Program-made: the position numbers and the translations under genes
Assembly: GCF_900120195.1 (NCBI RefSeq)
Contig: NZ_LT635539.1
Span: 378,830 to 442,829, forward strand
Reading direction: 5' to 3'
Source of the DNA: Blautia sp. Marseille-P3087
GTDB taxonomy: Bacteria; Bacillota; Clostridia; Lachnospirales; Lachnospiraceae
DNA: 64,000 nucleotides
Part shown: in pieces, positions 42,799 to 51,709 of the stretch
How positions within the stretch are numbered: position 1 is the stretch's first letter
Layout: each line of letters opens with the position of its first letter
Notes under the pieces: model-generated
Database searches by the model: none
Told to the model about the DNA's origin: nothing
Seen by the model: the letters and a program-made list of their open reading frames with translations, nothing else

Positions 42799-44037
42799 TT
42801 AATGAAAGAAATTTCTGAAAACAAGTTCTGCGCAATACAAAAACGTGATTCTGTCAACGTTCTGTACGGCAAGTATCGGAAAAGATGTAATCTTCTGCCC
42901 GTTGAGCATATAAACAACTCTGCCTATCTGCTCTCCTTTTCTGACCGGTGCCTGCAATTCGTTTTTCAGACGTACCTGATATTGCAGGCGGTCATCATTA
43001 TTCAGAAGAATCTTCTGCTGTTTCTCATCTTCAGTAGCTTTGACCTGACCTCTGATGTAGATGGTGCCATCCGGTAAAAAATCATCTGTATGGGAATCAC
43101 TCTCCGGGATGCCGCCTTTTACCGGGATATAGGACAGATCTGGCTCCTGCCAGAAACTGCGGTAGTAAAAATTATTTTTGCCGTAATCCAGAAGTTTTAG
43201 TGTATCGTGCCATTTGTAAGTTTTGTGTCCGGGCCATCCGGCGGCAAGAAGTGCAATGATAAATGTACGGTCATCTTTTTGAACGGCACAGACATAACAG
43301 TATCCGGCATCACCGGTAAATCCGGTTTTTCCGGCGAGCACTCCGTCTGTCATGGAAAATAGTGCATTTGTATTATGAACAGAAAAAGTCCGTTTTTTAC
43401 TCAGGTCAGAAAAAGAATACTCTTTTGTCTGTGCAATTTTTAAGAATATCTTATTTTTGATGGCATAACGCATGATCAGGGCAAGATCCGATGCAGTTGT
43501 GTGATGTGTCCCATCACTGTCTTCGGCATCCAGTCCGTTGGGCGTAATGAAATGTGTATCCATGCATCCGATCTCACGTGCTTTGGCATTCATCATGTCG
43601 GAAAATCCCTCTACGGAACCGCCGATATGTTCAGCAATTGCTACGGCAGAATCATTGTGGCTCTGAAGGAGCAGAGAATACAAAAGGTCTTCCAGATAAT
43701 ACTGCTCACCTTTTTGGAGTCCGAGTTTTACCTGTGGCTGGGAAGCTGCATTGGCAGATACCTGCACGTAATCATCACCATCGCTGTTCTCCAGTGCAAG
43801 AATGCAGGTGAGTATTTTTGTTGTGCTGGCATTCGGACGGGGCGTTTCCCCCTCTTTTTCATAAAGGATTCTGCCTGAGTCTGCATCCATCAGAACGGCA
43901 GACAGTGCATACAGATCATCCGAAAGCTGTGGCACCATCAGAATTGCATGATCCAGAGCCACGGCATGAACCGGGAGCTGACAACACAGATTACATATAA
44001 GAATTACATAGATAAACACACTGCATCTGAATTTCAT
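42799..44037 (-). CDS. Serine-type D-Ala-D-Ala carboxypeptidase (DacF-like), copy 1
   Basis: The start ATG 44037 (MKFRCSVFIYVILI) follows GTGAGGTGG; an in-frame GTG 12 bases earlier is less likely. The 412-aa exported protein has a signal peptide (residues 1-25) and an S11 peptidase domain with STTK, SHNDS (SxN) and AGKTGFT (KTG), then a C-terminal beta domain. It trims the terminal D-Ala of peptidoglycan stem peptides. It is the last gene of the run beginning with the molybdopterin-binding protein. A second, distinct copy lies at 48375-49559. Confidence 0.92.
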   Translation of the reverse strand: MKFRCSVFIYVILICNLCCQLPVHAVALDHAILMVPQLSDDLYALSAVLMDADSGRILYEKEGETPRPNASTTKILTCILALENSDGDDYVQVSANAASQPQVKLGLQKGEQYYLEDLLYSLLLQSHNDSAVAIAEHIGGSVEGFSDMMNAKAREIGCMDTHFITPNGLDAEDSDGTHHTTASDLALIMRYAIKNKIFLKIAQTKEYSFSDLSKKRTFSVHNTNALFSMTDGVLAGKTGFTGDAGYCYVCAVQKDDRTFIIALLAAGWPGHKTYKWHDTLKLLDYGKNNFYYRSFWQEPDLSYIPVKGGIPESDSHTDDFLPDGTIYIRGQVKATEDEKQQKILLNNDDRLQYQVRLKNELQAPVRKGEQIGRVVYMLNGQKITSFPILAVQNVDRITFLYCAELVFRNFFH

Positions 44038-44098
44038 AGTCCACCTCACTTATATGGACTATTTTATGCAGACAGGCAGGCTTTATTCTCAGAGACTG

Positions 44099-44893
44099 TT
44101 ATCCGTTATAAGTATGATACCAGCGGTCTGACAGTGGCTGATCGTGTATGGAAAGCTGATACAGTTCAGTAAGCTCTTCCGATGCGGCAAGAAGTGCCTT
44201 ATCAAACAGTGTGTGTAATTTATGAACCGGTACAGCGCTGCCGGGAAAGGGATCTTTTTCCATAAAGTATTCCATCATTTCAGCAGAAAGTTTTTTGCCC
44301 GTGATACGGGATAAAAAGGTAAGAAATTTTTTCCTTCTGCCGTGATTATCATAGACAAGGCAGTTCGTAATCAGTTTCATAAACTTCAGGGATGTATGGA
44401 TTTCACGGGTACGGATCTTCGGAATTGCACGATGTATTACGCGTGCATAGGTCATACGTGGTATGACACCGCATGACGGATAATAATGATATGGATTTTT
44501 GCCTGTCTCAAGCATCAGGGTACGGTCGAACTCCTTTTCAAGGAGAGTATGTGAGATCACTTCTTTTTCTGCCATTTCGTATACATATGGATGACAGGTG
44601 CTGTCCAGCAGGTAATGGCATGCAAATCCAAGAAGATATGCCAACAGTTTTTCATCTTTTTTCTGTCGTACAATCGTCATGCCTCTTTCGAAAAAAGGAG
44701 CTGCTGCTTCGCGGTGCATAGCAATTCCGGTACCGGTGACTCTGGCATTTGGAATGTCATAAAAAAGAATATCCGGTCCGTGCAGGCCGATTCGAAAAAG
44801 ATTTTTGTTTTTTCGGATGATCTGTTTAATTTCAGGATTCAGAAAGGCATATGCTTTCTGACCGAATAAATCATGGGCATAGGTAGTGGGCAT
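44099..44893 (-). CDS. Zinc-dependent phospholipase C family protein
   Basis: The start ATG 44893 (MPTTYAHDLFGQKAY) is placed by AAAGGATG at 8-base spacing; an ATG 9 bases upstream is in frame. The 264-aa product has histidines and aspartates of the Zn_dep_PLPC family: TTYAHD, LHGPDILFY, LLGFACHYLLDSTCHPYVYE. No signal peptide is visible, unlike secreted clostridial phospholipases, so it is probably intracellular and its substrate is unknown. It sits between scpB and a carboxypeptidase. Confidence 0.82.
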   Translation of the reverse strand: MPTTYAHDLFGQKAYAFLNPEIKQIIRKNKNLFRIGLHGPDILFYDIPNARVTGTGIAMHREAAAPFFERGMTIVRQKKDEKLLAYLLGFACHYLLDSTCHPYVYEMAEKEVISHTLLEKEFDRTLMLETGKNPYHYYPSCGVIPRMTYARVIHRAIPKIRTREIHTSLKFMKLITNCLVYDNHGRRKKFLTFLSRITGKKLSAEMMEYFMEKDPFPGSAVPVHKLHTLFDKALLAASEELTELYQLSIHDQPLSDRWYHTYNG

Positions 44894-44955
44894 AGGATAC
44901 ATCCTTTCTTTTTTATGGGTTTGTCGGTTTTATAAAGTAATTTGCCTGTGAAGGT

Positions 44956-45525
44956 TCAGACATCCAGACGAAGCTGAATCTCCTCTTCAGCTTCTGCCTT
45001 AAAATCTTCCAGGCGTACCGGATCTACAGAAGGCAGTTCCTCAAGGCCCTGTACTCCGAAGCAACGTAAAAACTCTTCAGTGGTACCAAAAAGGATCGGA
45101 CGCCCCGGAGCATCCAGACGTCCAAGTTCTTTGACAAGTTCGTATTCGACCAGTTTGTTGATCGCATGGTCACATTTTACGCCTCGGATCTTTTCGATTT
45201 CAGCTTTTGTAACAGGCTGTTTATATGCAATGATAGACAATGTCTCCAGCATGACGTCAGTAAGTGCGGGCTTTTTTGGGTGCATTGCAAGACGTATCAG
45301 ACACTCATAGTATTCTTTTTTGCTGCACATCTGGTAAGACTGCTCAAGTTCTATGATCTGAATGCCACGATCCTCCTGCTGGTAACGGTCCATCATATTC
45401 TGCAGGATTTTCCGTGTTGTTTCTTTGTCCTGCTGGATCGCGTCTGCAATCTGTGCAAGTTCAACGGAATTTCCCATTGTAAATAAGATGGCCTCGATCG
45501 CGGCTTCCAATTTCTTTATTTCCAT
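44956..45525 (-). CDS. scpB: Segregation and condensation protein ScpB
   Basis: The 189-aa protein is the winged-helix kleisin partner of the SMC complex. Family features include EAIEAILFTMGNSVELAQIA and RLDAPGRPILFGTTEEFLRCFG (about residues 135-156). It follows scpA by 21 bases, the standard pair. Confidence 0.96.
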   Translation of the reverse strand: MEIKKLEAAIEAILFTMGNSVELAQIADAIQQDKETTRKILQNMMDRYQQEDRGIQIIELEQSYQMCSKKEYYECLIRLAMHPKKPALTDVMLETLSIIAYKQPVTKAEIEKIRGVKCDHAINKLVEYELVKELGRLDAPGRPILFGTTEEFLRCFGVQGLEELPSVDPVRLEDFKAEAEEEIQLRLDV

Positions 45526-45546
45526 ATATTTATCCTCAATTTCTTC

Positions 45547-46332
45547 TTATTCGTCGGCAAATTCTGTCAGATGCATCCAGGTATCCGGCTCCTGTACGAC
45601 ATCTACCTGAATATCATCAAAAAGTTCTTCCTGACGAATATGAATATATCCCATTTTCATAAGTTCCAGAATGGACAGGAAGGTTACAATCACCTGCACA
45701 CGGGAAGACTGTTTGGTCAGAAGCTGGCGAAAACTAAATTTACGATGCTGTGCGGCGTAAGTTTTCATGGAGAGCATTTTGTCTGAAAGACTGACTTCTT
45801 CCTTTTCAATGGTGCCGAATTTGCTTCGGATCGGGTCTATTTTAGCCTCCTGTCGTTTCAGGATAGACTGATAAATGCTGTTCAGTTTTTGGAGGGTCAG
45901 ACCTTCAAGAAGCTCTGAAGGATCCACCGGTTCTTTGTATTTCAGTACTTCATCCGGAAGATCGGGAGTTCTGAAATACACACCGGCTGCATTGTCCATA
46001 TAATCTTTAAGTTCATAGGACATGTACTTGTACATCTTATATTCAAGAAGCTTCTGGACAAGTTCTTCTCGCGGATCTTCCTCTTCTCCCTCATCATTGA
46101 TTTCCTTCGGAAGGAGCATTTTGCATTTGATGTCAAGCAGGGTTGCTGCCATGACCATAAATTCACTCATGGTGCCAAGGTCTTCTTTTTCCATGGAGTG
46201 CAGATACTCCATATACTGATCGGTGATTTCTACGATCGGGATGTCATATATATCAATTTTGTTTTTTTCGATGAGGTGAAGGAGAAGGTCAAGCGGTCCT
46301 TCAAATACATTGATTTTAACGGGAATTGCCAT
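45547..46332 (-). CDS. scpA: Segregation and condensation protein ScpA
   Basis: The start ATG 46332 (MAIPVKINVFEGPLDLLLHL) is preferred over in-frame upstream codons because FEGPLDLLLHLI is the family N-terminus and AGAAAGG precedes it. The 261-aa kleisin bridges SMC heads. EFMVMAATLLDIKCKMLLP and the C-terminal winged helix are present. It overlaps the metallophosphoesterase gene by 17 bases. Confidence 0.95.
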   Translation of the reverse strand: MAIPVKINVFEGPLDLLLHLIEKNKIDIYDIPIVEITDQYMEYLHSMEKEDLGTMSEFMVMAATLLDIKCKMLLPKEINDEGEEEDPREELVQKLLEYKMYKYMSYELKDYMDNAAGVYFRTPDLPDEVLKYKEPVDPSELLEGLTLQKLNSIYQSILKRQEAKIDPIRSKFGTIEKEEVSLSDKMLSMKTYAAQHRKFSFRQLLTKQSSRVQVIVTFLSILELMKMGYIHIRQEELFDDIQVDVVQEPDTWMHLTEFADE

Positions 46333-47170
46333 TTCCGTGTACCTTTCTGTTTTTGTGTGGATGCCCGGTGTGCTTCCGGGCAGGAACAAGATCAACAAGA
46401 ATCAGTTCCCGTGGGTTATGGATGCGGACCGGAATCGTGTGTTCTCCAAGTCCGGCACTGACTATCATGTGCTGACTGCCTCTGGTAAATTTACCGCAGC
46501 AGTAAGGCGGAAGGAAAAGATACTGTGGGCAGGTAAGTCCATGGTTTTCATTAAGACGAAGAATTCCTCCGTGATAATGACCGGATAGTATCAGATCGGC
46601 ACCCCATGAAAAATACGTATTACCGTATTTGGGATTGTGCGCAAGCAGTACATTAACTCCCGGCTGCGAAGGCATAGCGATGAGTTCCTCCATAGTGGTA
46701 AGACTGAGGGAGGGGGAATTGGGCTTGTGATAATATTCGATTGGAAGTTCGAGCCCGTGAAAAACAAAGTCACTGCCCTGAAGTTCAACTGCCATATGTT
46801 CGTTGTGCAAAAAACAGATCCCGGCGCTGGTCAGCAGTTTTTCATAATTCAGATAAAAGTTCCTGGTTTCCGGATTAAGATACATCTTGTATTCATGATT
46901 GCCAAGCACATAAAAAACAGGAGCAATCTCGCACAGACGCAAAAAAAGCCCTGCTGCTGCTTCGAGAGTTTCCGTCGATCCGTGAACGACCATGTCGCCC
47001 ACGACAAGGATGGCATCTGGGTTTGCATCGATGATTGCTTTGTACAGTGTCTGATGATTTTTGCCAAATACAAGCCCGTGCAGATCAGCAAGGACTGCAA
47101 AAGTAACTTTACGATGTCCGGTAAGTCCGGCACAGGATATGCTATATGTGCGTGTTCTGAATGTTTTCAT
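46316..47170 (-). CDS. Metallophosphoesterase (calcineurin-like, YkuE type)
   Basis: The 284-aa protein has the metal-ligand set of the family: LADLHG (residues 28-33), VGDMV, GNHEYKMY (about 90), LLAHNPKY and GHYHGGILRL (about 197). There is no signal peptide, so it probably works in the cytosol or at the inner membrane face. The substrate is unknown. The start follows the molybdopterin-binding gene by 20 bases behind AGAGGAG. Confidence 0.87.
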   Translation of the reverse strand: MKTFRTRTYSISCAGLTGHRKVTFAVLADLHGLVFGKNHQTLYKAIIDANPDAILVVGDMVVHGSTETLEAAAGLFLRLCEIAPVFYVLGNHEYKMYLNPETRNFYLNYEKLLTSAGICFLHNEHMAVELQGSDFVFHGLELPIEYYHKPNSPSLSLTTMEELIAMPSQPGVNVLLAHNPKYGNTYFSWGADLILSGHYHGGILRLNENHGLTCPQYLFLPPYCCGKFTRGSQHMIVSAGLGEHTIPVRIHNPRELILVDLVPARKHTGHPHKNRKVHGNGNSR

Positions 47171-47190
47171 GTATCTCCTCTGTTAAAAAA

Positions 47191-48219
47191 TTATTTACCG
47201 AATCCACAGGCCGGAAAAGTACAGACATCACAGTTCAGGCAAAGGCCGCCTTCTCCATAGGCACAGATTTCGTCTGCACGAACGGGATCATCCGCCATGA
47301 TCCGTGGAAGGATCAGATCAAAAACAGTTCTGCGGGCATACATGACACAGCCAGGAAGTCCGATGATCGGAATGGTTCTGCCATCCTTGTGATAATATGC
47401 CAGCAGTAACATGGCACCCGGAAGTACCGGTGCTCCGTAGGTGACGATATCAGCGCCGGTATCTTTAATGGCACCCGGGGTGCGGTCATCAGGATCTACG
47501 CTCATACCTCCACTACACAGAACCAGATCAGCGCCCGCTTCGATAAAATGAAGAATATCAGAAGTAATCGTCTGGCGGTCGTCACCCGGCAGAGTCTGCC
47601 CGATCATCTGGCAGTTGTATTCGGAGAGTTTCTCTTTCAGTACCGGAGTAAAAGTATCTTTGATCAGACCCTTTTGTACTTCACTTCCGGTTGTAACGAT
47701 ACCGGCTTTTTTTGTATGAAAAGGAAGCAGGGAAAAAATCGACTCTTCGCCTGCCGCTTCTACTGCCCGATCCATTTTTCCCTTTTCAATGACAAGTGGA
47801 ATAATTCGTGTACCGGCAATTTTGGCACCTTTTTTTACCGGGAAATCACCATGTCTTGAAGCAATCATCATTTCGCCGAGACTGTTGACCGCTATAAGTG
47901 CATCTCGTCGAATTTTGAGAAGTCCATCGCAGTCTGCAATCAGTTCGATTTTACCTTCTTTGATATCACTTCCGTGCATGTGGGAATCGGCGCAGATGCG
48001 GTACAAAATCTCCGCGGCTTCATTCTCATGGAGAACACCCTCCTGCTTTTCCCATACATAGAGATGTTCCTTTCCTACAGAAAGAAGAAGTGGAATATCT
48101 TCTTCTTTTACGATGTGGCCTTTTTTGAAGAGAACACCTTTCTTTTCGTCTTTGATGATCTGTGTAATGTCATGACATAATACATGCCCCACAGCATTTT
48201 CAGTTTTGATTTCTTTCAT
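47191..48219 (-). CDS. Molybdopterin-binding protein with C-terminal Cys cluster
   Basis: The 342-aa protein has an N-terminal region of about 160 residues unlike MoeA domain II, then a MoaB/Mog-type molybdopterin-binding domain (AGIVTTGSEVQKGLIKDTF, about residues 167-185; LCSGGMSVDPDDRTPGAI, about 233-250). It ends with CLNCDVCTFPACGFGK, a CxxCxxCxxxxC set that suggests metal or cluster binding. No other molybdenum gene lies in the window. It begins a six-gene leftward run behind a strong promoter. Confidence 0.83.
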   Translation of the reverse strand: MKEIKTENAVGHVLCHDITQIIKDEKKGVLFKKGHIVKEEDIPLLLSVGKEHLYVWEKQEGVLHENEAAEILYRICADSHMHGSDIKEGKIELIADCDGLLKIRRDALIAVNSLGEMMIASRHGDFPVKKGAKIAGTRIIPLVIEKGKMDRAVEAAGEESIFSLLPFHTKKAGIVTTGSEVQKGLIKDTFTPVLKEKLSEYNCQMIGQTLPGDDRQTITSDILHFIEAGADLVLCSGGMSVDPDDRTPGAIKDTGADIVTYGAPVLPGAMLLLAYYHKDGRTIPIIGLPGCVMYARRTVFDLILPRIMADDPVRADEICAYGEGGLCLNCDVCTFPACGFGK

Positions 48220-48273
48220 TTGTTCTGCATGCTCCTGTCTTCAGATGATCTGCTGAATAACCATTTAGATTTT

Positions 48274-48303
48274 ATTATACCTCGTATGCCATAATCTTGT
48301 CAA
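48274..48303 (-). promoter_or_regulatory. Promoter of the molybdopterin protein-scpAB operon
   Basis: On the minus strand TTGACA (48303-48298), 18 bases, TATAAT (48279-48274), both perfect, 55 bases before the start codon. Confidence 0.75.
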
Positions 48304-48326
48304 AATATTTCCGCGTGCACGAGATG

Positions 48327-48384
48327 CTGTCTGAAACAGCGTTACAGCCCGCTTCGTTCACAGTAACGAAACAGCTACAGACAG
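48327..48384 (-). repeat. Complex inverted repeat at the end of the second carboxypeptidase gene
   Basis: Outer arms CTGTCTG (48384-48378) and CAGACAG (48333-48327) are perfect; inside are CGTTAC/GTAACG (48340-48345 with 48363-48368) or alternatively TTCGTT/AACGAA (48353-48358 with 48365-48370), which cannot both form. The stop codon of the gene (48377-48375) lies within it. There is no T run, so it is not a simple terminator. Confidence 0.55.
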
Positions 48385-49559
48385 AAGGCATCAAAGGTTT
48401 GTAAAAGGCAGTCTGAAAAGCGCAAACGTGCAACAGATTCTGCATATAGTATCGGGATTCGACCGAGTTCCTGTCCGTTTCGGGGATGAAGATAGATTAT
48501 CTCTCCTGCTTTACTGTCGGCGCTAAGAGGTGCCTCAGCCTTATCGGGAAGTTTAAGCTCTTTCCCCGGCGTTGTTATTTTTTCTCCATCTGTACTTACA
48601 TATCGAAATGTATCTGCATACTTTAAGGACACTTTGGAAGAAATTCCCTTTTGTACTGTAATTTCCGGGAGAGGATCCGGCTGCTCATCAATATACAGAC
48701 TGCAGCGGGCAAAACCGTAATCCAGAAGAGATGCGGCATCTTTTAACCTTGCTTTATAATCCGGAGCAGCCATTACAATGGAAAGAAGGGAAAGTCCGCC
48801 GCGTTCTGCCACTGCTGAAAGACAAAATTTTGCTTTGCTGGTGCTGCCTGTTTTGAGCCCCTTGCATCCCGGATATGTACGGATCAGACGATTGGTATTT
48901 GTAAGACCGAATTCCTTTGTTCCTTGTGCAGTAACGTGGGTGATGTTTTCCATCCAGATTGAGGAATATTCAAAAATCTGAGGATGATTTCGAATCAGTT
49001 CTCGGCTCATAAGCGCAATATCATAGGCTGTTGTATAATGGGCATCAGAATCAGTCAGACCACAACAGTCGGCAAAATGTGTGTTTTTCATACCAAGTTC
49101 CAAAGCGCGCTGATTCATTCGGTCCACAAAGCTCTGCTCACTCCCTGCAATATGTTCTGCCATTGCAACACTGGCATCATTCCCGGAAGCAATGACAATG
49201 CATTTGATCATGGTCTCAACGTTTTGCTGTTCGCCCTCTTCAAGAAAGACCTGTGATCCACCCATAGATTTTGCATGTGCGCTTGTGGTGACTATATCGT
49301 CCAGAGACAATTTTCCGGATTCGAGTTGTTCAAAAATCAGAAGTAATGTCATGACTTTTGTGACGCTCGCCGGACTTCTTCTGGTATTACTGTCCTTTTC
49401 ATAAAGGATTTTGCCTGTTTCGACTTCCATCAGAATTCCGCTGGCTGCTGAAATTTCAAGGGAAGTATTTTCGGTTTCTGCTAAGACGGGAAATATTGTT
49501 CCCAGAATCATACAGATAGTCAATAGAATTCCTGTGATCCGCAGTTGTTTTCTTTTCAT
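48375..49559 (-). CDS. Serine-type D-Ala-D-Ala carboxypeptidase (DacF-like), copy 2
   Basis: The 394-aa exported protein has a signal peptide (residues 1-27), an S11 domain with SVTK (about residues 65-68), SGNDASVA (SxN) and KTGSTSKAK (KTG), and a C-terminal beta domain ending TFDAFCL. It is an active-site-complete paralogue of the 42799-44037 gene but only modestly similar by eye. It stands alone between the cardiolipin synthase terminator and the structured element at its 3' end. Confidence 0.92.
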   Translation of the reverse strand: MKRKQLRITGILLTICMILGTIFPVLAETENTSLEISAASGILMEVETGKILYEKDSNTRRSPASVTKVMTLLLIFEQLESGKLSLDDIVTTSAHAKSMGGSQVFLEEGEQQNVETMIKCIVIASGNDASVAMAEHIAGSEQSFVDRMNQRALELGMKNTHFADCCGLTDSDAHYTTAYDIALMSRELIRNHPQIFEYSSIWMENITHVTAQGTKEFGLTNTNRLIRTYPGCKGLKTGSTSKAKFCLSAVAERGGLSLLSIVMAAPDYKARLKDAASLLDYGFARCSLYIDEQPDPLPEITVQKGISSKVSLKYADTFRYVSTDGEKITTPGKELKLPDKAEAPLSADSKAGEIIYLHPRNGQELGRIPILYAESVARLRFSDCLLQTFDAFCL

Positions 49560-49640
49560 AGTGACCTCACAAAATTCTGCTTGTTATTATTGTAGGGACA
49601 GCTTATAAAAAATATGCCTTTTATATAGGGATGAATAAAC

Positions 49641-49689
49641 AAAAACAGAACATCTTCCATGAGAAATATACTTCATGAAAAATATTCTG
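49641..49689 (-). terminator. Terminator of the cardiolipin synthase gene
   Basis: On the minus strand CAGAATATTTTTCATGA-N10-TCATGGAAGATGTTCTG followed by TTTTTG. The long stem has a few G-U or A-C interruptions; the gene stop is 19 bases upstream. Confidence 0.7.
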
Positions 49690-49707
49690 CAATTATTTCC
49701 TGACTGA

Positions 49708-51270
49708 TCAGAGTAAAGGGGCAAAAAGCCGTAAGATGCTCTGAAATGCCCGGACAACAATATTTCTGTTCTTACAGAAGTCAATGCTGATCGGATCACA
49801 GTATTTTAAAGTTTGGTTAAAATCATCAAGGATATCCTGAATGACTTTGTTCTTATAGAACCATACCCCATTTTCGAAATGGAGATACAGACTTCGATAA
49901 TCCAGGTTGATTGTTCCTACGACTGCTATCTCATCGTCACACACAAAAGATTTTGCATGCAGAAAACCAGGCTGGTATTCATAGATGCGGACGCCTGCTT
50001 CCAGAAGCTGCTCATAATAAGACTGCGTGAGTAAAAAGACCATCTTCTTATCAGGAATTCCAGGTGTCATAATGCGGACATCCACGCCGCTTTTGGCAGC
50101 AAGGCAGAGCGCTGTCATCATTTCATTATCAATAATCAGGTAAGGGGTACAGATATAGACATATTTACGTGCACGGTTAATGATGTTCAGATAAACATTC
50201 TCACCTACGATTTCTCCATCCAGAGGGGTATCACTGTATGGCTGCACAAATCCATTGCCTGCAAATGGCTCCTGATGAAACCTGTGCGGCATGTGTATTT
50301 CATGATCAATCGGTTCGCTGGAATTGTTGATCACATTCCACATATGCAAAAACATGACAGTCATATTCCAGACAGCCTCTCCCTTTAACATGACAGCAGT
50401 ATCTTTCCAGTGACCGAAACGCTTCTTCTGATTAATATATTCATCGGCAAGGTTGATTCCGCCGGTAAAACCGGTATGTCCATCAATGACGCAGATCTTG
50501 CGGTGATCACGGTTATTCTGTACGATATTGAGCAGAGGGCGGAATGGATTAAATATCCGACACTGAATGCCTTTTTCTTTCAGAAAACGGTCGTAATGAT
50601 ATGGTAAAGTGGTCAGACAGCCGAAACCGTCATAAATCAGACGGACATCAACTCCTTCTGATGCCTTGCGTTCCAGTATATCAAGAATCGTACGCCACAT
50701 TACGCCATCGTTGATGATGAAGTATTCAATATAAATATAATGCTGTGCCTGTTCAAGTTCGCGGACAAGAACAGGAAACATATCATCTCCCACCTGAAAA
50801 TACTCTGCGGTAGTATTTTCGTGTACCGGGAAACTGGAATATCGGAGAATGTAGTTGGACTGTACTGCAGCAGACAGTGAATCAGCTTCCAGATGTCTGA
50901 TTGTTTCTTTTTTAGACTCCATAAACGGAATGCTTTCTTTCTGTACCTGAGCATATTTATTCTGAATTGCCTGAGCGATTCGTGATTTACCAAACAGAAG
51001 ATACAGCATAACGCCGAAAACAGGGGAAACGAGAATCAGGATCGTCCATCCGAGTTTGTAGGACGGATTGATTTTTTTGTTTACGATCCAGAGCACAACT
51101 AAAACACTGATGATAGCAATCGCGTTTGAAATATATTTAGAATATGCTGCCAGTCTCCAGACGGTGATCATCAGCCATGCGAGCTGAAGCATCAGGGCGA
51201 CGGCAACATAGAAAATTCGATTGAATAATAACTGTAAAATTTTCTTGAAGGTATGAATAATTCGATGCAT
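49708..51270 (-). CDS. cls: Cardiolipin synthase (PLD-type)
   Basis: The 520-aa protein has two or three N-terminal membrane segments (about residues 12-36, 40-60 and 70-92) and two phospholipase D motifs: HRKICVIDGHTGFTGGIN (about residue 255) and HAKSFVCDDEIAVVGTINLD (about 435). It joins two phosphatidylglycerols to make cardiolipin. It ends in RLFAPLL, as in the bacterial Cls family. It is monocistronic. Confidence 0.94.
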   Translation of the reverse strand: MHRIIHTFKKILQLLFNRIFYVAVALMLQLAWLMITVWRLAAYSKYISNAIAIISVLVVLWIVNKKINPSYKLGWTILILVSPVFGVMLYLLFGKSRIAQAIQNKYAQVQKESIPFMESKKETIRHLEADSLSAAVQSNYILRYSSFPVHENTTAEYFQVGDDMFPVLVRELEQAQHYIYIEYFIINDGVMWRTILDILERKASEGVDVRLIYDGFGCLTTLPYHYDRFLKEKGIQCRIFNPFRPLLNIVQNNRDHRKICVIDGHTGFTGGINLADEYINQKKRFGHWKDTAVMLKGEAVWNMTVMFLHMWNVINNSSEPIDHEIHMPHRFHQEPFAGNGFVQPYSDTPLDGEIVGENVYLNIINRARKYVYICTPYLIIDNEMMTALCLAAKSGVDVRIMTPGIPDKKMVFLLTQSYYEQLLEAGVRIYEYQPGFLHAKSFVCDDEIAVVGTINLDYRSLYLHFENGVWFYKNKVIQDILDDFNQTLKYCDPISIDFCKNRNIVVRAFQSILRLFAPLL

Positions 51271-51332
51271 ATAATTCCCTTTAGTTTACTTATACAGTAT
51301 TGTTAAATAGGTGACGATTGATAATCTTAAAA

Positions 51333-51359
51333 ATCCCTGACGGAATTGTCGTCAGGGAT
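51333..51359. terminator. Terminator of rpsU
   Basis: ATCCCTGACG-gaattgt-CGTCAGGGAT with T runs on both strands (TTTTTG on plus, TTTTAAG on minus), 13 bases after the S21 stop codon. Confidence 0.88.
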
Positions 51360-51371
51360 TTTTGCGCACAA

Positions 51372-51548
51372 TTAATTATATTTACGTTTTCTTGCGGCTT
51401 CAGATTTTTTCTTACGACGAACGCTTGGTTTCTCGTAATGCTCTCTCTTGCGGATTTCCTGCTGGATACCTGCTTTTGCACAGCTTCTCTTGAATCTGCG
51501 AAGAGCGCTATCTAAAGTCTCGTTTTCTTTTACGATAACGTTTGACAT
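51372..51548 (-). CDS. rpsU: 30S ribosomal protein S21
   Basis: The 58-aa protein [20 protein letters not shown] ends in a basic tail ([17 protein letters not shown]), as S21 does. The frame is open further upstream, to 51659, but ATG 51548 is the family start. It lies alone with its own promoter and terminator. Confidence 0.97.
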   Translation of the reverse strand: MSNVIVKENETLDSALRRFKRSCAKAGIQQEIRKREHYEKPSVRRKKKSEAARKRKYN

Positions 51549-51626
51549 AGACTCACACCTAACCTCCCTCCAGTTGTAGATTGTGCTAAAATACAACTGT
51601 CTGGGTATTTTTCTTGCACGAGTATT

Positions 51627-51656
51627 ATTATATAACATAGCTGTGACATTCGTCAA
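51627..51656 (-). promoter_or_regulatory. Promoter of rpsU
   Basis: On the minus strand TTGACG (51656-51651), 18 bases, TATAAT (51632-51627). The leader would be about 70 bases. Confidence 0.7.
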
Positions 51657-51709
51657 CATTTTTTGGCTAAATTTAGGAAAAAATTATTTTGCCGAAAAAT
51701 GCATGATTT

